Assembly (NCBI RefSeq): GCF_900100195.1
Contig: NZ_FNES01000017.1
Location: forward strand, 18,858 to 82,857
DNA length: 64,000 nucleotides
Reading direction: 5' to 3'
Origin: Billgrantia gudaonensis
GTDB lineage: Bacteria; Pseudomonadota; Gammaproteobacteria; Pseudomonadales; Halomonadaceae
A program made the translations under genes and the position numbers. The notes below the pieces were generated by a model. That model had not been told where the DNA came from and did no database searches. It saw only the letters and a program-made list of their open reading frames with translations. This document shows positions 6,801-15,623 of this stretch, piece by piece; position 1 is the stretch's first letter, and each line of letters opens with the position of its first letter.

Positions 6801-9749
6801 ATGAGCGACTATTCCCCCGGCCAGCGCTGGATCAGCGACGGCGAGGCCGAACTCGGCCTGGGCACCATCCTGAACAGCGATTCTCGCAGCGTCACCGTCC
6901 TGTTCGGTGCCAGCCAGGAAACCCGAACCTACAGCAGCCGCCAGGCACCGCTGACGCGGGTAGTCTTCGGCAGCGGCGACCGCATCCGCGCTGCCGAGGG
7001 CTGGACGCTCACCGTCGACGACACCAAGGAAATCGACGGCCTGATCGTCTACATCGGCGAGGACGAGCAGGGCGAACTCGCCGAGCTGCCCGAAGCGCGC
7101 CTGGCCGACACCATGCAGTTCGACCAGGCGCGCGACCGCCTGCTCACCGGCCAGGTCGATCGTAACGACTGGTTCGACCTACGCTTCCGCACGCTGCACC
7201 ACCACCACCGCGTGGAGCAGAACCCGGCGCTTGGCCTGGCCGGCCCGCGCATCGACCTGATCCCCCACCAGCTCTACATCGCCGACGAGGTCTCGCGGCG
7301 CCACGCGCCACGAGTGCTGCTGGCCGACGAGGTAGGACTGGGCAAGACCATCGAGGCAGGACTGATCCTGCACCGTCTGCTGCTCACCGGCCGCGCCGAA
7401 CGGGCGCTGATCCTGGTGCCGGCCAGCCTCACCCATCAGTGGCTGGTGGAACTACTGCGTCGTTTCGCCCTGGAGGTGAGCTTGCTCGACGAGCAACAGA
7501 GCCAGGCACACGGCGACGCCAACCCCTTCGAAGCGGGTCAGCTCATTCTGGCCAGCCAGGACTGGCTGTTCTCCAATCCTCACCGCCAGACCCAGGCCGA
7601 GGCCTGCGATTGGGATCTGCTGATCGTCGACGAAGCCCACCATCTCGACTGGAGCGAGGCGCAGATCGGCCCCGGCTACGCCTGTGTGGAGCGCCTGGCC
7701 GCAGGAAGCGAGGGCGTGCTGCTGCTCACCGCCACTCCCGAACAGATGGGCGTCGAGAGCCATTTCGCACGCCTGCGCCTGCTCGACCCGGATCGCTACC
7801 ACAGCCTGGCCGCTTTCCGTGCGGAGGAAGCCCACTACGTAGAGGTCGCCGAAGCCATCGACGCTCTGCAGCGTCTGCCCGGCGCCGAAGCGGATCGCGA
7901 GCGCATCGCCGCGGTGATCGACGAGCCCGACAGCCTGGCGCTGCTCGCCACTCTGGCCAACCCCGAGGCCGACGCGGAACAGCGCGATGCCGCGCGCGAT
8001 CAGCTGCGCGATCAGTTGCTCGACCGCCACGGCACTGGCCGGGTGATGTTCCGCAACAGCCGCCGTCACGTGGGCGGATTTCCCGAACGACATCTGCACG
8101 TTGCACCGCTGGCACCGCCCGCCGCCTATCGCCGGGTGCTGCGCAAGCTGGCCCGCGACGAGGACTACCTGGACGAGCTGCTGATCGAGACCGGCCTCGA
8201 CCATCCCGATGTGCTGATCTACCCGGACGCCATGTACCGAGCGCTGACCGACGACCCACTGAATGAGGAACCCTGGTGGCAGATCGACCCGCGGGTACCC
8301 TGGCTGCTGGAGCGCCTGGCCGATGACGGCGAAGACGGGCTCGCCGGCGACAAGGTGCTGGTGATCGCCCACGACCGCGAGACCGCCGAGGGCCTGGCCG
8401 AGGCGCTGCGCGTACTGGGTGGCTACCACGCCCCGCTGTTCCACGAAGGGCTCTCCCTGGTCGAGCGCGACCGCGCCGCAGCAGCCTTCGCCGACGAGGA
8501 AGAGGGTTGCCAGGTGCTGGTATGCTCGGAGATCGGCTCCGAGGGTCGCAACTTCCAGTTCTGTCGCCACCTGGTGATGTTCGACCTGCCGCTGCACCCC
8601 GACCAGTTGGAACAGCGCATCGGCCGCTTGGACCGCATCGGCCAGCGCCACGCCATCGAGCTGCACGTCCCGGTGTTCGAGGCCAGCCCTGGCGAAAAGC
8701 TGCTGCGCTGGTACCGCGACGGCATGGACGCCTTCAGCACGCCCCACGGCATCGGCAGCGAGATCTTCGACGCCTTCGGTGACGCCCTGGCGGACGCCCT
8801 GCTCGACGACGAGGCCCTGGAAGAAGTGATCGCCGAGACCCGGGCACTGTTCGAGAGCCGCCTGGCCGAGCGCGATGCCGGGCGCAACCGCCTGCTGGAG
8901 TGGGGCGCCTGCCGTTCCGAGCGCGCCGAAGCGGTGGCCAAGAACATCCTTGAGCTGGACGAGGACCGCGCCCTGCCCCGCTACCTGGACCTGGCACTGG
9001 ACATCTTCGGCGTCGACAGCCAGGAGCTCGGCGGCGACATCCAGCATCTGGTGGCAGGCCCGCAGATGCTCGACGGACTGCCCGGTCTGGCCAAGGGCGA
9101 GGAGGGCTTCTCAGCCACCTTCTCGCGCTCGCGAGCCCTGGCCCGGGACGACGTCCAGCGGCTCTCCTGGGAGCATCCGCTGCTGCGCGAAATGATGGGA
9201 CGCATCCTCGACGGCACCATGGGCAACACCGCCCTGGCTCTGCTCGAGCACCCGACGCTACCCGCCGGCCGCGTCATGGCGGAGCTGATCTATCGCACTC
9301 ACTGCCCGGCGCCGAAGAAGCTGCATCTCAACCGGTTTCTGCCGCCTACCGCCGTACGCGTGCTGCTCGACGAGTCCGGCGTCAACCTCACCGACAAGAT
9401 CTCCTTCACGGGGCTGTCCAGGAACGTGCAGAAAGTGAAGAAGGCCATGGCACGCGACCTGATCCGCAGTCGCCTGACGGTGCTGCGCGAGCTGCTCGAT
9501 CGCGGCGAAGGCGAAGCGGAACGCGAGCTGCCGAGCATCGTCGAGGCCGCTCAGTTCCGCATGCGCGAGGAACTCGACGGCGAGCTGGCACGCCTGATGG
9601 CACTGGCACGACGCAACCCCGCAGTACGCGACGACGAGCTGACGGCGCTGCGCGACGAACGTGCCGCCCTTGACGCGGCGATCGAAGGCACCCGCCTGCG
9701 GCTGGATGCGGTACGGGTGATCGTCACCGTCGGCGAGGAAACGCACTGA
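6801..9749 (+). CDS. rapA: RNA polymerase-associated ATPase RapA (HepA)
   Basis: A 982-residue Swi2/Snf2-type ATPase, close to the 968 residues of E. coli RapA. An N-terminal Tudor-like region begins with the family opening (YSPGQRWISD). Walker A DEVGLGKT lies at about 176-183, DEAH at about 277-280, motif III LLLTATPEQMG follows, and motif VI QRIGRLDRIGQ is in the second helicase lobe. RapA binds RNA polymerase and helps recycle it after termination, particularly at high salt, which suits this host. The ATG giving MSDYSPGQRW is chosen because the 31 upstream residues in frame do not match the family. Confidence 0.95.
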   Translation: MSDYSPGQRWISDGEAELGLGTILNSDSRSVTVLFGASQETRTYSSRQAPLTRVVFGSGDRIRAAEGWTLTVDDTKEIDGLIVYIGEDEQGELAELPEARLADTMQFDQARDRLLTGQVDRNDWFDLRFRTLHHHHRVEQNPALGLAGPRIDLIPHQLYIADEVSRRHAPRVLLADEVGLGKTIEAGLILHRLLLTGRAERALILVPASLTHQWLVELLRRFALEVSLLDEQQSQAHGDANPFEAGQLILASQDWLFSNPHRQTQAEACDWDLLIVDEAHHLDWSEAQIGPGYACVERLAAGSEGVLLLTATPEQMGVESHFARLRLLDPDRYHSLAAFRAEEAHYVEVAEAIDALQRLPGAEADRERIAAVIDEPDSLALLATLANPEADAEQRDAARDQLRDQLLDRHGTGRVMFRNSRRHVGGFPERHLHVAPLAPPAAYRRVLRKLARDEDYLDELLIETGLDHPDVLIYPDAMYRALTDDPLNEEPWWQIDPRVPWLLERLADDGEDGLAGDKVLVIAHDRETAEGLAEALRVLGGYHAPLFHEGLSLVERDRAAAAFADEEEGCQVLVCSEIGSEGRNFQFCRHLVMFDLPLHPDQLEQRIGRLDRIGQRHAIELHVPVFEASPGEKLLRWYRDGMDAFSTPHGIGSEIFDAFGDALADALLDDEALEEVIAETRALFESRLAERDAGRNRLLEWGACRSERAEAVAKNILELDEDRALPRYLDLALDIFGVDSQELGGDIQHLVAGPQMLDGLPGLAKGEEGFSATFSRSRALARDDVQRLSWEHPLLREMMGRILDGTMGNTALALLEHPTLPAGRVMAELIYRTHCPAPKKLHLNRFLPPTAVRVLLDESGVNLTDKISFTGLSRNVQKVKKAMARDLIRSRLTVLRELLDRGEGEAERELPSIVEAAQFRMREELDGELARLMALARRNPAVRDDELTALRDERAALDAAIEGTRLRLDAVRVIVTVGEETH

Positions 9750-9755
9750 AGGCAT

Positions 9756-10661
9756 TTAGCCCAGAATATCCGCCAGGGCGGCCTCCAGCGTCTCGAAGCG
9801 GAACGTGAAGCCCGCCTCGAGCAGCCGCTTGGGGCGCATGTCGGCGCCGGTGAGCAGCAGCCGCGACATCTCGCCGAGGGCGGTCTCCAGCACGATGGCC
9901 GGCACCGGGAGAAACGCCGGGCGCCCCAGTTGCCCGGCCAGGGTGCGGGCGAACTCGGCGTTGGTGACCGGATGCGGAGCACTGCCGTTGAACGGTCCTT
10001 TCAGGTCGTCACGGTCCAGCAAGAAGAGAATCGCCCGCACCAGATCCTCGCGATGAATCCACGGCATGTACTGCCGGCCACTGCCGAAACGCCCGCCCAT
10101 CCCCAGCTTGAAGGGCGGCAGCATCTTCTGCAGGCTGCCGCCGCCGGCGTCCAGTACCAGGCCGATGCGCAGCAATGCCACGCGCGTGCCGAACTCTTCC
10201 GCCTCCCTGGCGGCATCCTCCCAGCGCTTGCACAGCCGATGCGCGAACTCGTCATGCGGCGGCGTCTCCTCGCTCACTTCGCGATCGCCCTGGTCACCGT
10301 AGTAGCCCATGGCCGAGCCCGACACCATTACCTGCGGCACGGGGTCGCCGCGCTGTGACAGCTGCTCGCAGAGAATCACCAGATCGCGAGTGACATTGAC
10401 CCGCGAGTCGATCAGCCGCGTTTTCTGCTCGTCGCTCCAGCGCTTGGCGGCGATGGACTCACCGGCCAGGTTGACGATGGCCTGCGGTGGCGATTCGACG
10501 AAATCGAGCACCGAATGGCGGATGTCGGTACCCGTCGGCAGACGCGAACGCACCGCTTCGGGGTCGCGGGATACCACCAGCAGCTCATGCCCAGCCTCCG
10601 ACAGTCGCTGACACAGCCGCTGGCCGACGAAGCCACTGCCTCCCGTGATCAACACGCGCAT
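9756..10661 (-). CDS. TIGR01777-family NAD(P)-dependent epimerase/dehydratase
   Basis: A 301-residue Rossmann-fold protein of the TIGR01777 (YfcH/cell division inhibitor SulA-like) group. It starts MRVLITGGSGFVG with the nucleotide-binding glycines and has a C-terminal DUF1731-like end (PVPAIVLETALGEMSRLLL, then the ADMRPKRLLEAGF segment). A strong GGGAGGAAA precedes the ATG. The substrate is unknown for the whole family. It is transcribed divergently from the renalase-like flavoprotein, and the 87-base spacer has two TGTACA boxes, so it is probably regulated together with the photolyase operon. Its 3' end abuts that of rapA. Confidence 0.88.
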   Translation of the reverse strand: MRVLITGGSGFVGQRLCQRLSEAGHELLVVSRDPEAVRSRLPTGTDIRHSVLDFVESPPQAIVNLAGESIAAKRWSDEQKTRLIDSRVNVTRDLVILCEQLSQRGDPVPQVMVSGSAMGYYGDQGDREVSEETPPHDEFAHRLCKRWEDAAREAEEFGTRVALLRIGLVLDAGGGSLQKMLPPFKLGMGGRFGSGRQYMPWIHREDLVRAILFLLDRDDLKGPFNGSAPHPVTNAEFARTLAGQLGRPAFLPVPAIVLETALGEMSRLLLTGADMRPKRLLEAGFTFRFETLEAALADILG

Positions 10662-10680
10662 AGCGATTTCCTCCCGTGAG

Positions 10681-10712
10681 ACAGATGTTGTACACATATT
10701 GTACATATCTGT
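10681..10712. promoter_or_regulatory. paired TGTACA boxes in a divergent promoter region
   Basis: TGTACA occurs at 10689-10694 and again at 10700-10705, 11 bases apart, one helical turn. The pair is framed by the inverted repeat ACAGAT (10681-10686) and ATCTGT (10707-10712). It sits in the AT-rich spacer between two divergent genes. The same hexamer forms the operator at 11872-11895, so the MerR-type regulator encoded at 11966 is the natural candidate. The arrangement differs from the N12 spacing, so binding is an inference. Confidence 0.5.
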
Positions 10713-10748
10713 TAGTCTAGTAGAAACTCTACCCGGTGCGAGACCGTA

Positions 10749-11780
10749 ATGACCACGATCGACCGCCCCAACACCGCCATCATCGGCGCCGGCATTGCCG
10801 GACTGGCCTGCGCCCGTGCGCTCCAAGACGCCGGTCATCCGGTCACGCTGTTCGAAAAAGCCCGCGGACCCGGAGGACGCATGGCGAGCCGGCACCTCGG
10901 CACGGCCACGGTGGACCTCGGTGCACAGTACTTCAGCGTAAGGGATGAAGCCTTCCAAGGCGAAGTCGAGCAGTGGGTGGCCGCTGGCGTGGTGGCCACT
11001 TGGCCAACCAGCCACTACCGGGTCGTCGGCAATGCCTGGCAGGCACACAGCGACCAAGCCCAGCGCTACGTCGGCATGCCGCGCATGAGTGCAGTCACCC
11101 GCCACCTGGCACGGGGTTTGTCTCTGGTGACCGAGACCCGCATCTCTCGCCTTGCCGAAGAGGCCGATGGCTGGTGGCTGAGCGATCCCGAGGGGATGGA
11201 ACACGGCCCCTTCGACCGGGTAGTGATCAGCATCCCGGCTCCACAGGCACAAGCCCTGGTGGAGCCACACGACACCACCCTGGCCTCGGCCTGCCGTCCA
11301 CTTGCCCAGCACCCCTGCTGGGCCGCCTGGGTACGTTTCGATGCGCCACTGCCGGCAATGCCCGGTGTGGCGCCGGGGTGGCAGGCGGCAACGTTGAACG
11401 ACGGCCCGTTACGCTTCGTAGCCCGCAACGACCACAAGCCTGGCCGCGAGCGGCAGGGCGAAAGCCTTACCCTGCTGGCCCGTACCGACTGGAGCGAAGC
11501 CCAGTACGATGCGTCTGCCGACTGGGTCGCCGAACAGCTTCTGGCCGCCTTCTTCGCTGCCCTGCCCGATGGCACCCACCTGCCGCTGCCCGTGGCCACG
11601 GGCGCGCATCGCTGGCGCTACGCGCATCCGGCATCGCACGGCGACACCCGCTCTCATGACTACCGAACGACCGCCAGCGGACTGGCTCTGTGCGGCGATG
11701 GCTGGCGTGGCCCCCGAGTGGAGGATGCCTGGCTCTCGGGGCACCATCTCGGCCAATCCCTGACTGGCTCCCAGCCATGA
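10749..11780 (+). CDS. renalase-like FAD/NAD(P)-dependent oxidoreductase
   Basis: A 343-residue flavoprotein of the COG3380 type. The dinucleotide motif GAGIAG is at 13-18, followed by the acidic strand end FEKARGPGGRMASR (about 34-47), and the C-terminal FAD segment ends in the ALCGDGWRGPRVEDAWLSG stretch. Relatives are commonly found next to photolyase genes. The reaction is not known; oxidation of nicotinamide or isoprenoid-like substrates has been proposed for related proteins. It is the first plus-strand gene of the light-response-type cluster and is divergent from the TIGR01777 gene. Confidence 0.82.
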   Translation: MTTIDRPNTAIIGAGIAGLACARALQDAGHPVTLFEKARGPGGRMASRHLGTATVDLGAQYFSVRDEAFQGEVEQWVAAGVVATWPTSHYRVVGNAWQAHSDQAQRYVGMPRMSAVTRHLARGLSLVTETRISRLAEEADGWWLSDPEGMEHGPFDRVVISIPAPQAQALVEPHDTTLASACRPLAQHPCWAAWVRFDAPLPAMPGVAPGWQAATLNDGPLRFVARNDHKPGRERQGESLTLLARTDWSEAQYDASADWVAEQLLAAFFAALPDGTHLPLPVATGAHRWRYAHPASHGDTRSHDYRTTASGLALCGDGWRGPRVEDAWLSGHHLGQSLTGSQP

Positions 11781-11870
11781 ACCGGAGGCGCACTCTCCGC
11801 CTTCACGGGGGCATTGCCCGCCGTCATCGCGGAATACGACATGAAAACCGCGACGATCAAATCGCAACGG

Positions 11871-11899
11871 TTGTACATGGCGCGCTTGGTGTACAATAT
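11871..11899 (+). promoter_or_regulatory. operator TGTACA-N12-TGTACA over the promoter of the photolyase operon
   Basis: TTGTACA at 11871-11877 and TGTACAA at 11890-11896 form an inverted repeat with exactly 12 bases between the TGTACA hexamers. As I recall, this matches the consensus T(G/A)TACA-N12-TGTA(C/A)A reported for LitR of Pseudomonas putida. TTGTAC can serve as -35 with a -10 such as CAATAT (11894-11899) after 17 bases, so the operator spans the core promoter of the regulator gene that starts at 11966. Autorepression is the natural reading. Confidence 0.65.
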
Positions 11900-11965
11900 T
11901 AGGCGACATAGAGCCCCGCGCGCTCCACCGGGCCGAATTCGCGCAAGCAAGAGGCAACCTCCGTC

Positions 11966-12874
11966 ATGACCGACCCCCATCCGACCGACACACCGCTCTA
12001 CCCCATTCGCGAAGTGTCCCGTCTCACGGGCGTCAATTCGGTCACTCTGCGTGCCTGGGAGCGACGCTACGGCCTGATCCGTCCCCAGCGCACCCCCAAG
12101 GGACATCGCCTCTATGCCCGCGAGGACATCGAAAGGGTCGAGCGCATCCTGCAGTGGTTGGGCCGTGGCGTCCCCGTCAGCCAAGTCAAGGATCTGCTCG
12201 ACCAGCCGGAAACCACCAGTGCGCCCGAGCCCGCTTCGGACGACTGGCCCAGCCAACGTCGCCAGCTGATCTCCGCCGTCGAAGCTCTCGACCTGGCGCG
12301 TATGGAAACCCTGTTCAATCAGAGCCTGGCTCTCTATCCGGTGGTCACCTGTCTGGCCGAACTCTGGCAACCCACGGTGCACCACCTGGAAGAACACTGG
12401 GACGATCAGCTGGGGGCTCGCCTGCAGCGGCTGTGCCTGGAAACCTTCCTGCGCACGCGCATCGGTACGCGCCTGTATCACGCCAACCAGATTTCACTGG
12501 GCCCCACCCTACTGGTCATGCCTCTACCCGACGATCCCGGCCCGTTGTGGTTGCTGCTGGCTGCCCTGGCCGCCAGCGATGCCGGCTACCGCGTCCAGTT
12601 GCTCGACGCATCGCTACCCACGACCGAATTGCCCCTGGCCGTGGAGCGCTTCAAGGCCAATGCCCTGCTGCTGGCCAGCGGTCGCGCCGAACGCGCCGAA
12701 CTGGTCCGTCGCCAGCTTCCCAGGCTCGCCGAGCAGCTCGATGTACCCCTGGCGCTATGCGGCCCGGTAGCGCGCATTCGTGCGGCGGAACTCACCGACG
12801 GCCCCGTGACGCTGCTGGGCGACGATCTTCCCCAGGCCGTAGCACGTCTGCGCCCGCTGCTGCGCGACGGCTGA
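11966..12874 (+). CDS. MerR-family regulator of LitR/CarH type without B12 ligands
   Basis: A 302-residue transcription regulator. The MerR helix-turn-helix is at about 12-50 (YPIREVSRLTGVN, TLRAWERRYGLIRP, TPKGHRLY), then a helical bundle and a Rossmann-like C-terminal domain as in CarH. In CarH the bundle holds W-x9-EH and the Rossmann part E-x-H-x2-G. Here W145 is followed after nine residues by RL (155-156), and the ligand histidine position aligns with G192, the following glycine with W195. It should therefore not bind adenosylcobalamin, like class II LitR, which needs a separate LOV partner; no LOV protein is in this window. First gene of the operon running to 19472. Confidence 0.82.
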   Translation: MTDPHPTDTPLYPIREVSRLTGVNSVTLRAWERRYGLIRPQRTPKGHRLYAREDIERVERILQWLGRGVPVSQVKDLLDQPETTSAPEPASDDWPSQRRQLISAVEALDLARMETLFNQSLALYPVVTCLAELWQPTVHHLEEHWDDQLGARLQRLCLETFLRTRIGTRLYHANQISLGPTLLVMPLPDDPGPLWLLLAALAASDAGYRVQLLDASLPTTELPLAVERFKANALLLASGRAERAELVRRQLPRLAEQLDVPLALCGPVARIRAAELTDGPVTLLGDDLPQAVARLRPLLRDG

Positions 12875-12901
12875 GCCCCACCGCTACCGGAGACTCCTGC
12901 C

Positions 12902-14317
12902 ATGTCGCCCGTGCTGATGTGGTTTCGCAGCGACCTGCGCATTCACGACAACACCGCCCTGGCGGCCGCCGCCCGGCAAGGGCCAGTGATCGCCGTCTTC
13001 GTACGTAGCGTGGCGCACTGGCATCGTCACGGTCACGGCGCCAACAAACTCGACTTCTGGCAACGTGGGGTGAAAGCGCTGAGCGAGGCGCTCGCCGGCC
13101 TCAACATCCCTCTGCTTCACCGCGATATCGACGATTTCCAGGACGCCCCCGCCGCCTTGCTGACCCTGGCACGAGAGCACGGCGCCACGGCACTGCACTT
13201 CAATCACGAATACCCGCTCGACGAGCAGCGGCGTGATGCCGCAGTGATCGATGCCTTCACCCAGGCCGGCCTGACCGCCCGTGGCCACCATGACGCCGTG
13301 GCCTTCGCACCGGGCGAACTGCTCACCGGCAAGGGGGACTACTATGGTGTCTTCACCCCCTTCGCCAAGGCCTGGCACCGCCAGTTGACGTTACAGCGCC
13401 TGGCACTGCACGACGTTCCCGCGCCTCAACCCCCGTTGGCTCTCGAGCCGGACCGGCTACCCGAGCTTCCGGCACTGCAGGACCCTCCCGTGGGGGCGCA
13501 CTGGTGGCCGGCTGGAGAAGAAGCGGCCAGCGACCGCCTGGAGCGCTTCCTGCGCTTTCGCGCTCGCCACTATGCAGCGCAGCGCGACTTCCCCGGCATT
13601 CGCGGTACCAGCGAGCTCTCGCCCTATCTGGCGCTCGGCATGCTCTCTCATCGCCAGTGCCTGCAGGCCGTGCTCGGCGAGAACGACGGCCGACTGGCAG
13701 ACGGCGAACATGGCCTGACGAGCTGGGTCAACGAACTGATCTGGCGCGAGTTCTACCAGCACGTGGCAGTCGGCTTTCCACGCGTCTGCCGCCACCGCCC
13801 CTTCCAGGCCTGGAGCGAAGCGCTACCCTGGCGCGACGACGAGGCCGGCTTCACGGCCTGGTGCGAAGGGCGCACCGGCTACCCCATCGTCGATGCCGCC
13901 ATGCGCCAGCTGGTGCAGACCGGCTGGATGCACAACCGCCTGCGCATGGTCAGCGCCATGTTCCTGGCCAAGCATTTGCTGATCGACTGGCGCCGCGGCG
14001 AGGCGTTCTTCCTCCGGCACCTGGTGGACGGCGAGTTCTGCGCCAACAACGGCGGCTGGCAGTGGGCGGCCTCTACCGGTACCGATGCGGTTCCCTATTT
14101 TCGCATTTTCAACCCCATGACCCAGGCCCGGCGTTTCGACCCGGAAGGCACCTTCATTGCCGAATTCGTACCGGAACTGTCCAAGCTTCCCGCTCGCCAT
14201 CGCCATGACCCGCCTAGCGATATCCGGCACCGGCTGAACTACCCACAACCCATCGTCGACCACAGGGTCGCTCGGCAGCGCGCCCTGGATACCTTCAAGT
14301 CACTGAAAAACGACTGA
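12902..14317 (+). CDS. phrB: deoxyribodipyrimidine photolyase (CPD photolyase)
   Basis: A 471-residue class I photolyase, one residue shorter than E. coli PhrB. It repairs cyclobutane pyrimidine dimers with blue light, using FADH- and a folate-type antenna. The N-terminal alpha/beta domain opens with LMWFRSDLRIHDNTAL; the FAD domain has TSWVNELIWREFY, GYPIVDAAMRQL, TGWMHNRLRM and the NNGGWQWAASTGTDA segment (about 379-393) that includes the last tryptophan of the electron-transfer triad. GGAG precedes the ATG. It follows the MerR/LitR-like regulator by 27 bases and leads a six-gene lipid and redox set. Confidence 0.96.
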   Translation: MSPVLMWFRSDLRIHDNTALAAAARQGPVIAVFVRSVAHWHRHGHGANKLDFWQRGVKALSEALAGLNIPLLHRDIDDFQDAPAALLTLAREHGATALHFNHEYPLDEQRRDAAVIDAFTQAGLTARGHHDAVAFAPGELLTGKGDYYGVFTPFAKAWHRQLTLQRLALHDVPAPQPPLALEPDRLPELPALQDPPVGAHWWPAGEEAASDRLERFLRFRARHYAAQRDFPGIRGTSELSPYLALGMLSHRQCLQAVLGENDGRLADGEHGLTSWVNELIWREFYQHVAVGFPRVCRHRPFQAWSEALPWRDDEAGFTAWCEGRTGYPIVDAAMRQLVQTGWMHNRLRMVSAMFLAKHLLIDWRRGEAFFLRHLVDGEFCANNGGWQWAASTGTDAVPYFRIFNPMTQARRFDPEGTFIAEFVPELSKLPARHRHDPPSDIRHRLNYPQPIVDHRVARQRALDTFKSLKND

Positions 14318-14350
14318 TCCCCTCTCCCTTCCCAGCCTGGAGGACTCTGC

Positions 14351-14791
14351 ATGTCCACCGACCCTGCGCTGGAGGCCTTCTGTGCCTTCTTCAATAAACT
14401 CGACAAGACCTATACAAATAATCTCTACAAGATCTATACTGAGGACGTGGTGTTCAGTGATCCCCTCCACCATATCGAGGGACGTGCCGCGTTGCAGCGC
14501 TACTTCGACACCCTGTACGCCAACGTGAAAACCTGCCGTTTCGCGTTTCACGACAGGCTGCACCAGGGTCGAGAGGCCTGCGTCACCTGGACGATGCACC
14601 TCGAACATCCACGACTGGCGGGCGGTCAGCCGTTCTCGGTATCCGGCTGCTCGCGCCTGACCTTCGCTGCCGACGACACGCAGCGGGTCTGCCGCCACCA
14701 CGACTACTTCGACGTGGGCGCGATGCTCTACGAGCGACTGCCGATGCTCGGGCCCACGATTCGCTGGATCAAGCGCCGCGTCGGCGACTGA
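14351..14791 (+). CDS. NTF2/SnoaL-like protein of the photolyase operon
   Basis: A 146-residue protein of the nuclear transport factor 2-like fold: an N-terminal helix pair (FCAFFNKLDKTYTNNLYKIY), the strand VVFSDPLHHIEG, then the mixed sheet with TWTMHLEHPR and the HHDYFDVGAMLYERLP segment. Relatives accompany photolyase and DUF1365 genes in many proteobacteria. Folds of this kind are isomerases, dehydratases or ligand carriers; no activity is known for this subgroup. It lies 33 bases behind phrB in the same direction. Confidence 0.75.
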   Translation: MSTDPALEAFCAFFNKLDKTYTNNLYKIYTEDVVFSDPLHHIEGRAALQRYFDTLYANVKTCRFAFHDRLHQGREACVTWTMHLEHPRLAGGQPFSVSGCSRLTFAADDTQRVCRHHDYFDVGAMLYERLPMLGPTIRWIKRRVGD

Positions 14792-14831
14792 CGACCTCGA
14801 GTCGGCGCCAGGCGGCAGGAGAGGGACAGGC

Positions 14832-15623
14832 ATGACGGCTCTCAGCGGCTCACGCCGTATCTGGCTGACCGGCGCCTCCTCCGGCATCGGTTTGGCCGTG
14901 GCCCGAAAACTGCTCGACCAGGGGCACAGGGTGGCACTGAGCGCCCGGAGCGTAAGCGCTCTCACCGCGCTTGCAGAAGTGCGTGACAACGCCCTGGTCG
15001 TGCCGCTCGACACCACGGACCCGCAGGCAGTGGCGCGGGCTGCCGACCGGATCGACGACGCCTTCGGTGGCCTCGACCTGGCACTGCTCAATGCCGGCAC
15101 CTGCGAATACCTGGATGCCCGACACTTCGACATGGCGCTGGTGAAGCGGGTACTGGACGCCAATCTCTACGGCACGCTGCACTGCCTGGATGCGGCCCTG
15201 CCTTTGCTTCGTCGGGCCCGCGCCGCCAACGGCCGCCCTCTGATCGCCGTGACGTCCAGCGCCGCCGCCTACCTGCCTCTGCCGCGTGCCGAAGCCTATG
15301 GCGCCTCCAAGGCGGCACTCAGCCACTTCATGGAAGCCCTGCGCATCGACCTGATCGACGAGGGTATCGACGTCAGCGTGATTCATCCCGGCTTCGTGAA
15401 GTCGCCGCTCACCGACCGCAACGATTTCCCCATGCCGCTGCGCATCGATGCCGAAACCGCCGCCCAGGCAATCCTCGAAGGCCTCGAGGCGCGCCGCCTG
15501 GACATACACTTTCCCCGCCGTTTCACGCTGGCGATACGCCTGCTGGGCATACTTCCCCCCGGCCTGCGCCTGCGGATCGGCCGGCGGCTGGCCCGCCCCA
15601 ACGACATGGAGAGCCGCTCATGA
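14832..15623 (+). CDS. short-chain dehydrogenase/reductase of the photolyase operon
   Basis: A 263-residue classical SDR. TGASSGIG at 13-20 binds NAD(P), NAG is at 87-89, and the catalytic tetrad is visible as N111, S143, Y156 and K160 (YGASK). The C-terminal tail is basic and hydrophobic (RFTLAIRLLGILPPG), perhaps membrane-associated. Its stop overlaps the start of the next gene as ATGA (15620-15623), so translation is coupled. The substrate is not visible; the neighbours suggest a lipid-derived alcohol or ketone. Confidence 0.87.
   Translation: MTALSGSRRIWLTGASSGIGLAVARKLLDQGHRVALSARSVSALTALAEVRDNALVVPLDTTDPQAVARAADRIDDAFGGLDLALLNAGTCEYLDARHFDMALVKRVLDANLYGTLHCLDAALPLLRRARAANGRPLIAVTSSAAAYLPLPRAEAYGASKAALSHFMEALRIDLIDEGIDVSVIHPGFVKSPLTDRNDFPMPLRIDAETAAQAILEGLEARRLDIHFPRRFTLAIRLLGILPPGLRLRIGRRLARPNDMESRS

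Noticed and set aside
11781..11870. Terminator between the renalase-like gene and the regulator
   Set aside because: Only a weak GGAG...CTCC pairing without a T-run; read-through into the operon cannot be excluded.
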